Assembly: GCA_034505235.1 (NCBI GenBank)
Contig: JAPDQY010000005.1
Span: forward strand, 1 to 64,000
Length of the DNA stretch: 64,000 nt
From: Coneutiohabitans thermophilus
GTDB lineage: Bacteria; Zhuqueibacterota; Zhuqueibacteria; Zhuqueibacterales; Zhuqueibacteraceae
Direction: 5' to 3'
The position numbers were made by a program, and so were the translations under genes. A model generated the notes under the pieces. That model had not been told where the DNA came from, made no database searches, and saw nothing but the letters and a program-made list of their open reading frames with translations. Shown here one piece after another: positions 1 to 8,050 of this stretch; position 1 is the first letter of the stretch; every line of letters begins with the position of its first letter.

Positions 1-215
1 CTTGGCATCTGATGAACTCCGCCAGGCGTGAGAGGTTTATAGCCAAGTGCCGTTCGCCGAAATGAAACCCCAGCGGGGTGACATGTGTATCGTGCATTCT
101 CATTGATCTCCTCTTGAATTGAAGGCAAACGCCGTTACATGTCACTCCTCAAGGAGTTTGAAGCTGGAGGTGTTGACAATCACTCCAAGCATTTCACCCC
201 TGGCGGGGTTGGGCC
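1..215. repeat. two paired-hairpin repeats in opposite orientation
   Basis: Four short imperfect palindromes occur as two pairs. The forward pair is ACTCCGCCAGGCGT at 16-29 and ACCCCAGCGGGGT at 67-79. The reverse pair is ACTCCTCAAGGAGT at 144-157 and ACCCCTGGCGGGGT at 196-209. Spacing within a pair is 51-52 bases. The outer hairpin of each pair is followed by GACATGT when read in its own orientation. A third pair with the same layout lies at 27860-27926. The layout resembles dispersed intergenic hairpin repeats known from FCB-group genomes. Function is unknown. Confidence 0.7.
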
Positions 216-1078
216 GTTCGCTATCACGTTGGGGCAAGTGGCTCTCAGCAGAGAAGGCACGGAACTGATTTTGCGATTCTTTTCATCTTGTTGTCGCAAA
301 ATGTACGCAAAATTCGGATGATCCGAAAATTTGCATGCGGCAACGCGCGGCAGGCTTTGTCATGACAGCGCCGGCACCCGGGCATAACGCGCCACGGGTG
401 CAATCCCTGCGTGACGTGTGGGATGGCTCAGGCCTCCCTGTCTCGAGACAAGATGGCCGATGTCACCAACTTTTAAAACAAAGCAAAAAACTCTCACGCT
501 TGCATAGACAATAGAAATTTTCCTTGACTGTGAACGGAATAACTCGTGGGCGGCTGTTCAAAAATGAATTTTTGCTCCTTCAGCAGCAACCCACGAGGGC
601 CGGGGCTACAAAAATTGACGTAACAATGCACTAGGAGTTTTTCTGCGGCAATTGCCAGACAACAGGCATCAGCATCACAAAAGTCAAACAGGACAGCAGG
701 TTTTCCCCGGTGCTCTTGGGGGTTGCGTGGTTCAAAAATCTTCGCAGTGACAGTCTTTTTGTGATCTGCCACGGCATGCCTGCAGAGCGCCTCTGCAGGA
801 TCGCAAGATAAAGCCACGCTCAAACCGTGGCGCAACGGTCATCCTTTGCGAAACCCCTGCGGCTTCACCTCTTTGCGTGTTTTGGCTTTTGATTTTGTCG
901 CTTCGAAAAAGTAGCGGCATTGGACAAGATGGCTGCGCCATTACCCCGTACGTAACTCAGGCATGAGCGACAGGCTGGCTGCATGCGCCACTTTCCAGCA
1001 GCGCATGCACCGGTCGCGCCGCATATCCCGGCCCTCTGAACACGGCAAACCGGAGGTGGTGCCTGGCCATGAGACAGG
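216..1078. other. no credible gene; one perfect hairpin at 780-798
   Basis: No reading frame here has recognisable protein features. Short open frames (for example 494-835 and 732-941, minus) look like chance frames. A perfect 8-bp stem with a 3-base loop (CTGCAGAG, CGC, CTCTGCAG) sits at 780-798. It has no T-run after it, so it is not a convincing terminator. The stretch is AT-richer than the flanking genes in places and may be degraded intergenic DNA. Confidence 0.5.
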
Positions 1079-1900
1079 TCAGAATTGGCGGCGGGTATCA
1101 CAGGCCTGGCAGGTGCCCGCCGCACACAGCAAGCCATCGGGATGCTCACGCAGAAATGCCAGTCCCTCCTCATACAAACGGGCCACTGAAATGAGATAAC
1201 TGCGCAGTCCGGCGTGCTCATATGGCACCAGGCACTGCTGCTCGAGCAAATGTTTTTCGAGATGGATGAAAGAGCGGCTGCAACCCGGCACCTCCTCGAG
1301 CGGCTGCTCACCGGTGGTGGATACGCCGACTGGCAGAATGCCGGCATGCGTCCATGGAAAATTTCTCAGCCCCGGCAGACCGGCCGCGTGTTCGAGATAA
1401 TGGCCAAACGTCAAGGCGGAAAAATCCACCCCCAGCATGACCACCACCGCGGTGTCCCGGGCGTGCAGCCATTCGAGCACACTGCCCCTGCCGAGTGGTG
1501 CGGTGGGGGAGTTGTCGGCGCCCACTTCTTCAGTGACCCTGCCCCACAGAGCAAAGGCGTGGGTCGGTGAAGCTGTGCGGATTACACCAGGATTTTGCCG
1601 AAAGTGCTCGGAGAGAAATCCGGTCTTGCTGGGGGTGGTGGCGGCCTCATAGGGCACCACACCGCCGGCGACTCGTTTGAAGCAGTAGGTGAAAGTGGGC
1701 ATGATCAGCGAACCGTTTGCCGTCAGAATGCGCTGCAGGGCGGCAAGCACCTCTTCAGCGCGGCAGCGCGGGAAGGCGCGACGAACGGCCCGCAGGGAGC
1801 CATGCAGCAGCGCGTGCTGTCCCGGTCTCAGGCCGAGTTGGTGCAGATACTCGAGCAAGCTTATGCCCGGTCCTTTTCGCGTGAAACCTCCGTCAGTCAT
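1079..1900 (-). CDS. AAC(3)-family (YokD-like) N-acetyltransferase
   Basis: 273 residues with the fold signature of the antibiotic N-acetyltransferase family. GSLIMPTFTY is at residues 63-72 and SPTHAFALWG at 111-120; the latter matches the family's conserved SPTHS-type acetyl-CoA/substrate motif with its histidine (H114). The family transfers acetyl from acetyl-CoA to an amine. Many members are not resistance enzymes. The ATG at 1900 lies 7 bases after the stop of the membrane acetyltransferase, so this is the last gene of a minus-strand run that also includes a NanE-like epimerase. An amino-sugar substrate is therefore a reasonable guess. The C-terminus (about 250-273) carries two cysteines in CQAC and is not family-typical. 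Family assignment is firm; substrate is unknown. Confidence 0.8.
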   Translation of the reverse strand: MTDGGFTRKGPGISLLEYLHQLGLRPGQHALLHGSLRAVRRAFPRCRAEEVLAALQRILTANGSLIMPTFTYCFKRVAGGVVPYEAATTPSKTGFLSEHFRQNPGVIRTASPTHAFALWGRVTEEVGADNSPTAPLGRGSVLEWLHARDTAVVVMLGVDFSALTFGHYLEHAAGLPGLRNFPWTHAGILPVGVSTTGEQPLEEVPGCSRSFIHLEKHLLEQQCLVPYEHAGLRSYLISVARLYEEGLAFLREHPDGLLCAAGTCQACDTRRQF

Positions 1901-1907
1901 GCCGGCC

Positions 1908-3317
1908 TCAGGTGCGCCAGAGAATTTTTCTTTTGGTGCAAAAGCCCACCAGCAGCGCGAGCAGCAGCGTCAGCAGCATGCCCCTTAAAAATCCCAGCCA
2001 CGGTGCGGTGGTGACCGCTTGCAGGAGCGGATAGAGGCCGGTGAGATGCAGCACCGGCATGATCGCAAACGCCACGCCGATATAAGCCAGCATGGGATTC
2101 TGGCCGTTGGCAATGAGCAGTTGAAACCCGCGCCGCTGCTGCCAGACTTCGATAAAAATGACGAGCGTGAGCAACAGCAAAACAGCCAGGCCGGCGGTGA
2201 CGAAGTAGTAGCTCAACGTCGGATGATCCTTTTTGATGCCGCCCTCGAAAGGTTCGAACAGGAGCCCGAGGATGATCCAGTAGGCGCCCCAACTATAGAG
2301 CCTGGCCAGCAGACCCTCGGTGCGCGTGCGCGGTCTCCGTGTCAGCCCCGCCCCGATCAGCAGCACGGCGAAAGTGATCACCGTGGTGGTGATGAGCCAG
2401 CGTGCCTGCAAGCCGAGCAACAGGAAGATGGCCAGCCCGATGATCAGGGTGACCAGGGCCACTGGCCGGCCTTGGTTCCATGCGCGCAGCGGCTTGTCTT
2501 CTTCACGACTGGCTCTCCGCCAGCGCAGCAGGAGTTCGCCCGCAATCATGCCGGGAATGACGAGGAAGAGGTACTGCAAATAGTAGAGCTGGTAGAGCCA
2601 CGGCGCGGGACTGGCCTGCCACAGCCACGCCACCAGGCCCGGCGTTGTGCTGGCCAGGCGCAGTGCCAGCAATACTCCCAGGATTCCGAGACGCGGAATC
2701 AGACGGGAACGCGTGGCCAGCCAGATCAGACTGCCAAACACCGCCATGTTGGCAAGCACAATGATGATGATGTCGCTGCGCGCGAGCGCAAATCCGCTGC
2801 CGTCGGGATAATGGACCGTGGCGAGCAGGGCAAGCGCAACGAGCCAGCCTGCCGCGCGGACGGCAAAGTGCACGGCCGGCTTCCAGTCCCGTGGCAGACG
2901 GGTGAAGAGGGCAAAGAAAACGGCGAGTGCCAGCAGGGCGAGCAGCCAGTGCCTGGCGGTGGGTTGCGCACTGAAAGTGTAGGGTTTGAGATGTTGCAAG
3001 GCGATGGCAAAAAAGCCGAGCAGAAAACCGCGTTGCAGGATGGCACCGGCAATTTTCCAGCACGGCGTGCCCTGCGCCAGACGCGCAGTAAGCGCCAGCG
3101 GCAGGGCGGCACCGAGGCAAAAGAGAAAGAGCGGAAAGACCAGGTCGACCCAGGTGAGGCCCGGCAGGTTGGGGTCAAATTTGTGCGCGGGCGGCGGCAC
3201 TTGGGCATGATACATCCACGCCGGCAGCACGCCGTACGGCACGAGCCCGGAGAGCACCATCATCAGAATGGCGAAGCCGCGAAGCGCATCGAGTGCCTGG
3301 CTGCGGGCGTGTTCCAT
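1908..3317 (-). CDS. NagX/HGSNAT-like membrane acetyltransferase (DUF5009 type)
   Basis: 469 residues, an integral membrane protein with about ten hydrophobic segments. It opens with the family signature: LDALRGFAI (residues 9-17), a histidine (H37), then GLTWVDLVFPLFLF from residue 53. This pattern is shared by heparan-alpha-glucosaminide N-acetyltransferase of lysosomes and by bacterial NagX proteins found in GlcNAc-utilisation clusters. In HGSNAT a histidine accepts acetyl from cytosolic acetyl-CoA and passes it to glucosamine on the far side of the membrane; H37 is the candidate equivalent. The ATG at 3317 overlaps the TGA of the upstream FAD oxidoreductase by one base, so the genes are translationally coupled. 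In-frame codons further upstream lie inside that gene and were rejected. The substrate is inferred from neighbours (NanE, AAC(3)-fold protein). Confidence 0.78.
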   Translation of the reverse strand: MEHARSQALDALRGFAILMMVLSGLVPYGVLPAWMYHAQVPPPAHKFDPNLPGLTWVDLVFPLFLFCLGAALPLALTARLAQGTPCWKIAGAILQRGFLLGFFAIALQHLKPYTFSAQPTARHWLLALLALAVFFALFTRLPRDWKPAVHFAVRAAGWLVALALLATVHYPDGSGFALARSDIIIIVLANMAVFGSLIWLATRSRLIPRLGILGVLLALRLASTTPGLVAWLWQASPAPWLYQLYYLQYLFLVIPGMIAGELLLRWRRASREEDKPLRAWNQGRPVALVTLIIGLAIFLLLGLQARWLITTTVITFAVLLIGAGLTRRPRTRTEGLLARLYSWGAYWIILGLLFEPFEGGIKKDHPTLSYYFVTAGLAVLLLLTLVIFIEVWQQRRGFQLLIANGQNPMLAYIGVAFAIMPVLHLTGLYPLLQAVTTAPWLGFLRGMLLTLLLALLVGFCTKRKILWRT

Positions 3318-4660
3318 CAGATGTTTCCCAGCTTGCCGAGATGTTCCTGCAGTTGTGCCAGCGGCACCTGCCGCACGCGGCCGGCATGCGGCAGGGCAAG
3401 CGCGGCAAGTGCACCGGCGGCCTCGCCCACCGCTGCGGACGTCGCTTGAATGCGCAGGGCGGCGTGACCGGCACGCGTCGCCGACAGGCAGCGGCCGGCC
3501 ACCAGCAAATTTTCCCAATCTTTCACGATGATCGTGCCCAGGGGAATCTCATAGTATTGCCCCGGCGGCAAATGTTCCATGCGCGAGGGTTCGTCTTTTT
3601 GGCCGTGCACATCGATGCCGTAGCAGCCGCGCGCGATGCGATCAGGAAATTTGCGTGCATGCATCACATCCTCGCCGGTCATGACGTAATCACCCACCGC
3701 GCGCCGTGTTTCCCGCACGCCCACTTGCACGCCGGTTTCGATCAAGTGGGCGTGTTCGAACCCCGGCGCACCGGCGCGCAACAGGCCGGCAATTGTGAAC
3801 ACCTGCCGGCGGCCCTCGATTTCCGCCGCGGTCAAATCCCGGGAGGAGGAACCATCCAGCCCGAGAATGTTGGTGGTGTTGAAGGCCGCCTCGCCGAAGG
3901 CCGGCAGAGAGGTGAAGAAGAAGTAGTCCACCGCCTCACTCAACAGGCCTGCCTGCCGCGCCCTGCGCACCAGGTCGTAATATCCGGCGATGGCAACAAT
4001 GCGGCCGGGGTGATATTCTTTGGTGGACCAGGCAAAGAATTGTTCCGGATGCGCGGCGACGTGGGCGACCGCCGCCTCCAGATCGATGCCGCCGAGGCGA
4101 AAGAACAAGGTCATCGCCTGCAACCGGCCGGTTTGCTCATCCCCCTTGCGCCAGGGTGCGCCGGCGTGCAACAGCAGCTCGCCGTCGCCGCTGGTGTCGA
4201 TGAAGACGCGGGCGGAATGCGGCTGCAGCGCGCGGCCCTGCTGCAGCAGAATGCTTTGCACCCTGCCATGCTCCACCCGGGCGCCCAGCATGACCGCGTG
4301 CAGCCGCAGCTCGACGCCGGCCTCGAGCAACATCTCGGCGGCGACGCGTTTGAAGGCCAGAGCACTGAAGCCGTTCTCGATCATCCCGCCGATCGCTGCC
4401 ATGCGCTGGGTCAGCTCCTCGAAGAGGCCACCCACCAGCGGCTGGCGCCGGCCGCCCTCGGTTTCGATCCAGAACTTCATGAAGGGCGTGACCATGCCCG
4501 CAGTAGACATGCCGCCGAGAAAGCCGTAGCGCTCGATCAGCAGAGTGCGTGCACCCAGACGGGCGGCACTGGCAGCCGCGCAAATACCCGCGATGCCGCC
4601 ACCCACAACAATCACATCATGGTGCAGGTGTTCAGGGGGATGTTGGAACTGCGCAATCAT
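3317..4660 (-). CDS. FAD-dependent oxidoreductase (FAD_oxidored family)
   Basis: 447 residues. The N-terminus has a Rossmann dinucleotide-binding motif, GGGIAG at residues 20-25, followed by the ERYGFLGG segment (43-50) typical of the FAD_oxidored family, often seen in polysaccharide-utilisation loci of Planctomycetes and FCB bacteria. No signal peptide is evident. Substrate is unknown; family members are often annotated as putative xanthan-lyase-associated or sugar oxidoreductases without biochemical proof. The ATG at 4660 is preferred over 4678 because GAGG lies six bases upstream of it. It sits between NanE and the membrane acetyltransferase and overlaps the latter by one base. A shorter paralogue is at 19688-20743. 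Confidence 0.78.
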   Translation of the reverse strand: MIAQFQHPPEHLHHDVIVVGGGIAGICAAASAARLGARTLLIERYGFLGGMSTAGMVTPFMKFWIETEGGRRQPLVGGLFEELTQRMAAIGGMIENGFSALAFKRVAAEMLLEAGVELRLHAVMLGARVEHGRVQSILLQQGRALQPHSARVFIDTSGDGELLLHAGAPWRKGDEQTGRLQAMTLFFRLGGIDLEAAVAHVAAHPEQFFAWSTKEYHPGRIVAIAGYYDLVRRARQAGLLSEAVDYFFFTSLPAFGEAAFNTTNILGLDGSSSRDLTAAEIEGRRQVFTIAGLLRAGAPGFEHAHLIETGVQVGVRETRRAVGDYVMTGEDVMHARKFPDRIARGCYGIDVHGQKDEPSRMEHLPPGQYYEIPLGTIIVKDWENLLVAGRCLSATRAGHAALRIQATSAAVGEAAGALAALALPHAGRVRQVPLAQLQEHLGKLGNI

Positions 4661-4702
4661 GCCTGACCTCGCGCGCATTGGTTGCGGCCCGGTTTGCCGC
4701 GA

Positions 4703-5389
4703 TTATGCCCGGTTTTGTATGGCCGCCACGAAGCGCCGGGTGATCAATTGCGGTCTGGTGATCGCGCTGCCGACACACACGGCGAACGCGCCTGCAGCCA
4801 TGGCTTGTCGGGCTTGCGCGGCTTCCCAAATGCGGCCCTCGGCAATCACCGGCAGCGACAGGGCACGGCTGAGCGACGCAATCAACGCATAGTCGGGTTG
4901 TTCCTTGCTGGCGTGCTGGGCGGTGGCCGGGGTGTATCCGGAAAGTGTTGTCGCCACCGCGTCTGCTCCCGCCGCCGCCGCCTGCACGCCCTCCGCATGG
5001 GTTGCCACATCCGCCAGCAGCGGTATGCGGTAGCGCTGCTTGACCGCATGCAGAAAATCGCAGCCATGCCAGCCATTGGGCCGCACACGATCCGTGGCAT
5101 CCAGGGCAATGATGTCTGCGCCGGCGTCGATCATCGCGGCGATGTCGGCGAAGTCCGGCGTGATCAGGACGGACCCGTCCGCAAACGAGCCTTTGATCAA
5201 GCCGATGACCGGCAACTTGACCGCCGCTTTAATGGCGCGAATTTTTTCCAGACCCTCGGTGCGAATCGCCACCGCGCCGCCGATTTCCGCACAGCGCGCC
5301 AGCGCGGCAAGATATTCGGGACGATTCAGCGGCTCGTCACCCGCGGCCTGGCATGACACGATCAAACCATGCTGCAGCGCCGCAAACAT
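4703..5389 (-). CDS. nanE: putative N-acetylmannosamine-6-phosphate 2-epimerase
   Basis: 228 residues, the usual NanE length, spanning a complete TIM barrel. NanE interconverts ManNAc-6-P and GlcNAc-6-P in the cytosol, the entry point of sialic acid or ManNAc carbon into amino-sugar metabolism. Family motifs are present in order: IGLIKGSF with the catalytic-type lysine K66, LITPDFADI, IALDATDRVRP (about 94-104) and VIAEGRI near residue 185, then a C-terminal VGSAITRP. No sialic acid aldolase or ManNAc kinase is in the window, so the ManNAc source is unclear. The gene lies 42 bases upstream of the FAD oxidoreductase on the same strand. Two CAATTG hexamers 18 bases apart (5407-5412, 5425-5430) precede it and could be an operator. 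Confidence 0.88.
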   Translation of the reverse strand: MFAALQHGLIVSCQAAGDEPLNRPEYLAALARCAEIGGAVAIRTEGLEKIRAIKAAVKLPVIGLIKGSFADGSVLITPDFADIAAMIDAGADIIALDATDRVRPNGWHGCDFLHAVKQRYRIPLLADVATHAEGVQAAAAGADAVATTLSGYTPATAQHASKEQPDYALIASLSRALSLPVIAEGRIWEAAQARQAMAAGAFAVCVGSAITRPQLITRRFVAAIQNRA

Positions 5390-5406
5390 GTTCTGCCCTC
5401 CTGTTG

Positions 5407-5430
5407 CAATTGCATTCCTGTGGTCAATTG
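5407..5430. promoter_or_regulatory. possible operator: paired CAATTG hexamers upstream of nanE
   Basis: CAATTG occurs at 5407-5412 and 5425-5430, so centres are 18 bases apart, just upstream of the nanE start. TTGCAATTG on one side and CAATTGTTGCA on the other give partial dyad symmetry. A site for a dimeric repressor such as the ROK protein at 21887 is possible but purely inferred. Confidence 0.25.
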
Positions 5431-5462
5431 TTGCATGCCCGCCGCCTTGCGCCGGGCGACGG

Positions 5463-7643
5463 CTATTTGATGAAAAGCATTTTGCCCGTCAGTACCTGTC
5501 CGCCGGCTTGCAGACGATAGAGGTAAAGGCCGCTGGGCTCGCTGCGCGGTGTCCATGAGAACCGATGGCGGCCCGCAACCAGCACGCCGTTGACCAGCGT
5601 CGTGATCTCCTGCCCCGCGAGATTGAAGACCTTCAAGCTCACCGGCACGGTGGCCGGCAGCTCAAACATGATGGTCGTGCCGGGATTGAAGGGATTGGGA
5701 TAATTCTGCAGCAGGCGATATTCGCGCACGACTGCCGCAGCGGGCGTTTGTTCGACCGCGGTGATGCTGCCCGGCGATCCAATCACTTTCATGCGCAGAC
5801 CAAAGGCCGCCGCATCGCGCCAGAGACTCGAGCCCAGCCCCATGCGCAGGAAGCTGTTGGTGCCATCCTGGTTGTTGATGCGATCTTCATCGGTGAGATC
5901 GACATCAAAAGGCAGGATGTGACGGTCCTGCGGCGTGTAGCGCGGCCACTCGAGATTTTTCTGCGGGGCGACCTGTTTGGCAATTTTACCGGCGAGAGAC
6001 GCCAGCGGGATGCGCCATTCGAGATCATAACCCTTCTCATCGTCCCACTGACGCAACGCCACGACGGTGTTGTGCAACAGGGTGTCAACGTAGCTCCAGG
6101 CATAATTGACCACGCTGCCGCCGCTGGCATAGAATGCGCCGTTGGTCAAAGTGCTGTCGTAGGTCTGGATATTGATGCCGAGCTGATAGTCGGCACCGCG
6201 CGTGGCTTTGTCGGGATCATCGTCTGTCCCCGGCTTGATGCGATGGGTGCGGCCGCCGGCGACAATTTGGCCGGTGGCGGGGTCGATGATGTTGACATCG
6301 CGCAGGTGCGGACTGCCGGGGAGATCGCCAATATCATACAAGCCGAGATAGAGCGCAACGTGCTCCTGCGTGAACATGAGATTGGCATCGTTGCGGTTGC
6401 GACGACGGTGTTGAAAGGCACCCGTGCCCTGCGGTTCATCGCGCACGCGGGCCGCGAAATAGATGTTGTCCTGATCCAGCCGCACTGCGATGTAGCCGCC
6501 GAAATCCGCCGGCGAGCTCAGCACGTCACCGTTTTGAAAAATGTACTGGTGATTGGGACTGTCCTGGCTGATGCCAATGAACTGCGAGGTGGACCAGTCG
6601 CTGAGATCGCCGTCGATGGTGACTCCCGCCCCCGCCGGTGCGAAAGCAGCATGATAGTAATTGCCGGCATTCCTGCCACCACTGACATCCACCACCACGC
6701 CCCGACCCTCCCAGGCGTAAGAATCGCGCCAGAGATTGCTGCCCCGGCCCAGACCGAGGAAGTTGTTGTTGAAATCCTCCGGAGCCCCCAGCCGGTCATC
6801 ATCGGTGAGATCAATGTCGAAGGGAAGGACGTCGCCGGCTTGCGGGCGATAGAGCGGCCATTCGATGACGGCCTGTGGTTTGGAAGCGCGCGCAATCCTT
6901 CCCGCCAGGGAGGCGAAGGGGATCCGCCATTCCAGCGTGAAGCCCTTCTCATCACTCCACGGCTTGATTGCCAGCTCGGTGTTGGCGATCAGGGTGTCGA
7001 CGTAACCCCAGTTGTAGTTGATCACCTCTTCGCCGCTGGCATAATAGGCACCGTTGGCCAGCGTTTTGTCATAAGTTTGAAAGTTCACACCGAATTGATA
7101 ATCCGGCCCCAGGGTGGCGTTGTCGGGATCGTTGTCGGTGCCGGGTTTGATGCGATAGGTTCGGCCGCCCTGCACCACCCGGCCGGTGGCAGGGTCGATG
7201 ATGTCCACCGTGTTGCGATGCGGGCTGCCGGGCAGCGTGCCGATGTCGTAGAGACCAAGATAGATGGCGAGATGGTCGAAGGCGAAACTCAGGTTGGCAT
7301 TTTGACGGGTGCGGGGCGGATGAATTAAAATGCCGCCTTCATCGCGCACGTGGGCCGCAAGATAAAGATTGTCGTTGTCCATTTTGAGGGCAACGTGGCC
7401 GCTGAAATCCGCCGGTGAGGCAATGGGTTTGGCGCCCTTGAAAACGCCATGCGTGGGGCCGTCTTCGCTGAGATAGATGAACTCGGCATCGCGCCAGTCC
7501 TGCAGTACGCCATCGATCGTGACCGGCTGACCATTGAAGGCAATCACATAAAGATTGGCCGTGGCAGGAGGCGGGTCCTGCGGCCTGGCCGGCCCGTAAA
7601 AAAGAAGGATGTTCATCCACAAGAGCCTCGTCGCGAGTTTCAT
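5463..7643 (-). CDS. secreted protein with two CBM9-like domains and a sorting domain
   Basis: 726 residues. An N-terminal hydrophobic signal sequence is followed by two homologous ~290-residue units. Each opens with VTIDGxLxDW and contains an AVRLD/ALKMD strand, a conserved YLGLYDIG segment and a repeated THRIKPGTD/TYRIKPGTD turn. This layout fits the carbohydrate-binding-module-9-like domains of secreted glycan-binding proteins. The C-terminus begins QNYPNPFNPGTT and ends LTGKMLFIK, a FlgD-like domain used as a sorting signal in bacteria with a type IX-like route. No catalytic residues are apparent, so surface glycan binding is the likely role. ATG 7643 is chosen because AAGGAG lies seven bases upstream. 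It heads the minus-strand run and is divergent from the GH94 gene. Confidence 0.8.
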   Translation of the reverse strand: MKLATRLLWMNILLFYGPARPQDPPPATANLYVIAFNGQPVTIDGVLQDWRDAEFIYLSEDGPTHGVFKGAKPIASPADFSGHVALKMDNDNLYLAAHVRDEGGILIHPPRTRQNANLSFAFDHLAIYLGLYDIGTLPGSPHRNTVDIIDPATGRVVQGGRTYRIKPGTDNDPDNATLGPDYQFGVNFQTYDKTLANGAYYASGEEVINYNWGYVDTLIANTELAIKPWSDEKGFTLEWRIPFASLAGRIARASKPQAVIEWPLYRPQAGDVLPFDIDLTDDDRLGAPEDFNNNFLGLGRGSNLWRDSYAWEGRGVVVDVSGGRNAGNYYHAAFAPAGAGVTIDGDLSDWSTSQFIGISQDSPNHQYIFQNGDVLSSPADFGGYIAVRLDQDNIYFAARVRDEPQGTGAFQHRRRNRNDANLMFTQEHVALYLGLYDIGDLPGSPHLRDVNIIDPATGQIVAGGRTHRIKPGTDDDPDKATRGADYQLGINIQTYDSTLTNGAFYASGGSVVNYAWSYVDTLLHNTVVALRQWDDEKGYDLEWRIPLASLAGKIAKQVAPQKNLEWPRYTPQDRHILPFDVDLTDEDRINNQDGTNSFLRMGLGSSLWRDAAAFGLRMKVIGSPGSITAVEQTPAAAVVREYRLLQNYPNPFNPGTTIMFELPATVPVSLKVFNLAGQEITTLVNGVLVAGRHRFSWTPRSEPSGLYLYRLQAGGQVLTGKMLFIK

Positions 7644-7755
7644 AGGCAGCTCCTTCGCGTTATGGTGGGAACAGCACTGAGACAAGGACGGGCCGGCAAA
7701 AACTCGGGGTGGTGGCAGGCGCCGACCCGCGTATTTTTAATTGATCATATAAACA

Positions 7756-7783
7756 AATATATCGCAACATTTCTCATTGTCAA
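7756..7783 (-). promoter_or_regulatory. sigma70-type promoter for the CBM9-like gene
   Basis: On the minus strand TTGACA (7778-7783), a 16-base spacer and TATATT (7756-7761) form a near-consensus promoter, 113 bases upstream of the ATG at 7643. The flanking bases (TTGACAATGA and GATATATTT) are repeated in the divergent plus-strand promoter. Confidence 0.6.
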
Positions 7784-7836
7784 GGTCTTTCTCCGGCCGG
7801 GCGGACGTCGATCCGGATCTCCTGCCTGGAAATGGC

Positions 7837-7865
7837 TTGACAATGATCCCGGATTGATATATTTT
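7837..7865 (+). promoter_or_regulatory. sigma70-type promoter for the GH94 gene
   Basis: TTGACA at 7837-7842 is followed by TATATT at 7858-7863 (15-base spacer) or TATTTT at 7860-7865 (17-base spacer). It lies about 190 bases upstream of the GH94 start and reads away from the CBM9-like gene. The bases next to both hexamers match the divergent promoter. Confidence 0.55.
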
Positions 7866-8050
7866 CAGCCATGAAAATCGCGGTTTTCCCCACAGCTTCC
7901 CCGGCATCCTGCCGCAATTTGGTGACGGCAGGAGTGCGGCAAAGCCGACTCGCCAGGACAGGGCGTTGAAAATGTTTGTTAGGAGAGAGAATCAACAAAT
8001 CCTAACTGTGACCCAGAATCAGCCGGTTCATCCAACCGATTGCGGCCCGC

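Noticed and set aside
216..1078. Small ORFs at 494-835 and 732-941 (minus)
   Set aside because: No conserved features, no ribosome site and they overlap each other; probably chance frames.
1079..1900. Aminoglycoside resistance gene
   Set aside because: Family match only; many members have other substrates and the context is catabolic.
5565..7328. 587-codon plus-strand frame
   Set aside because: Antisense to the CBM9-like gene; its own internal repeats only mirror the duplication.
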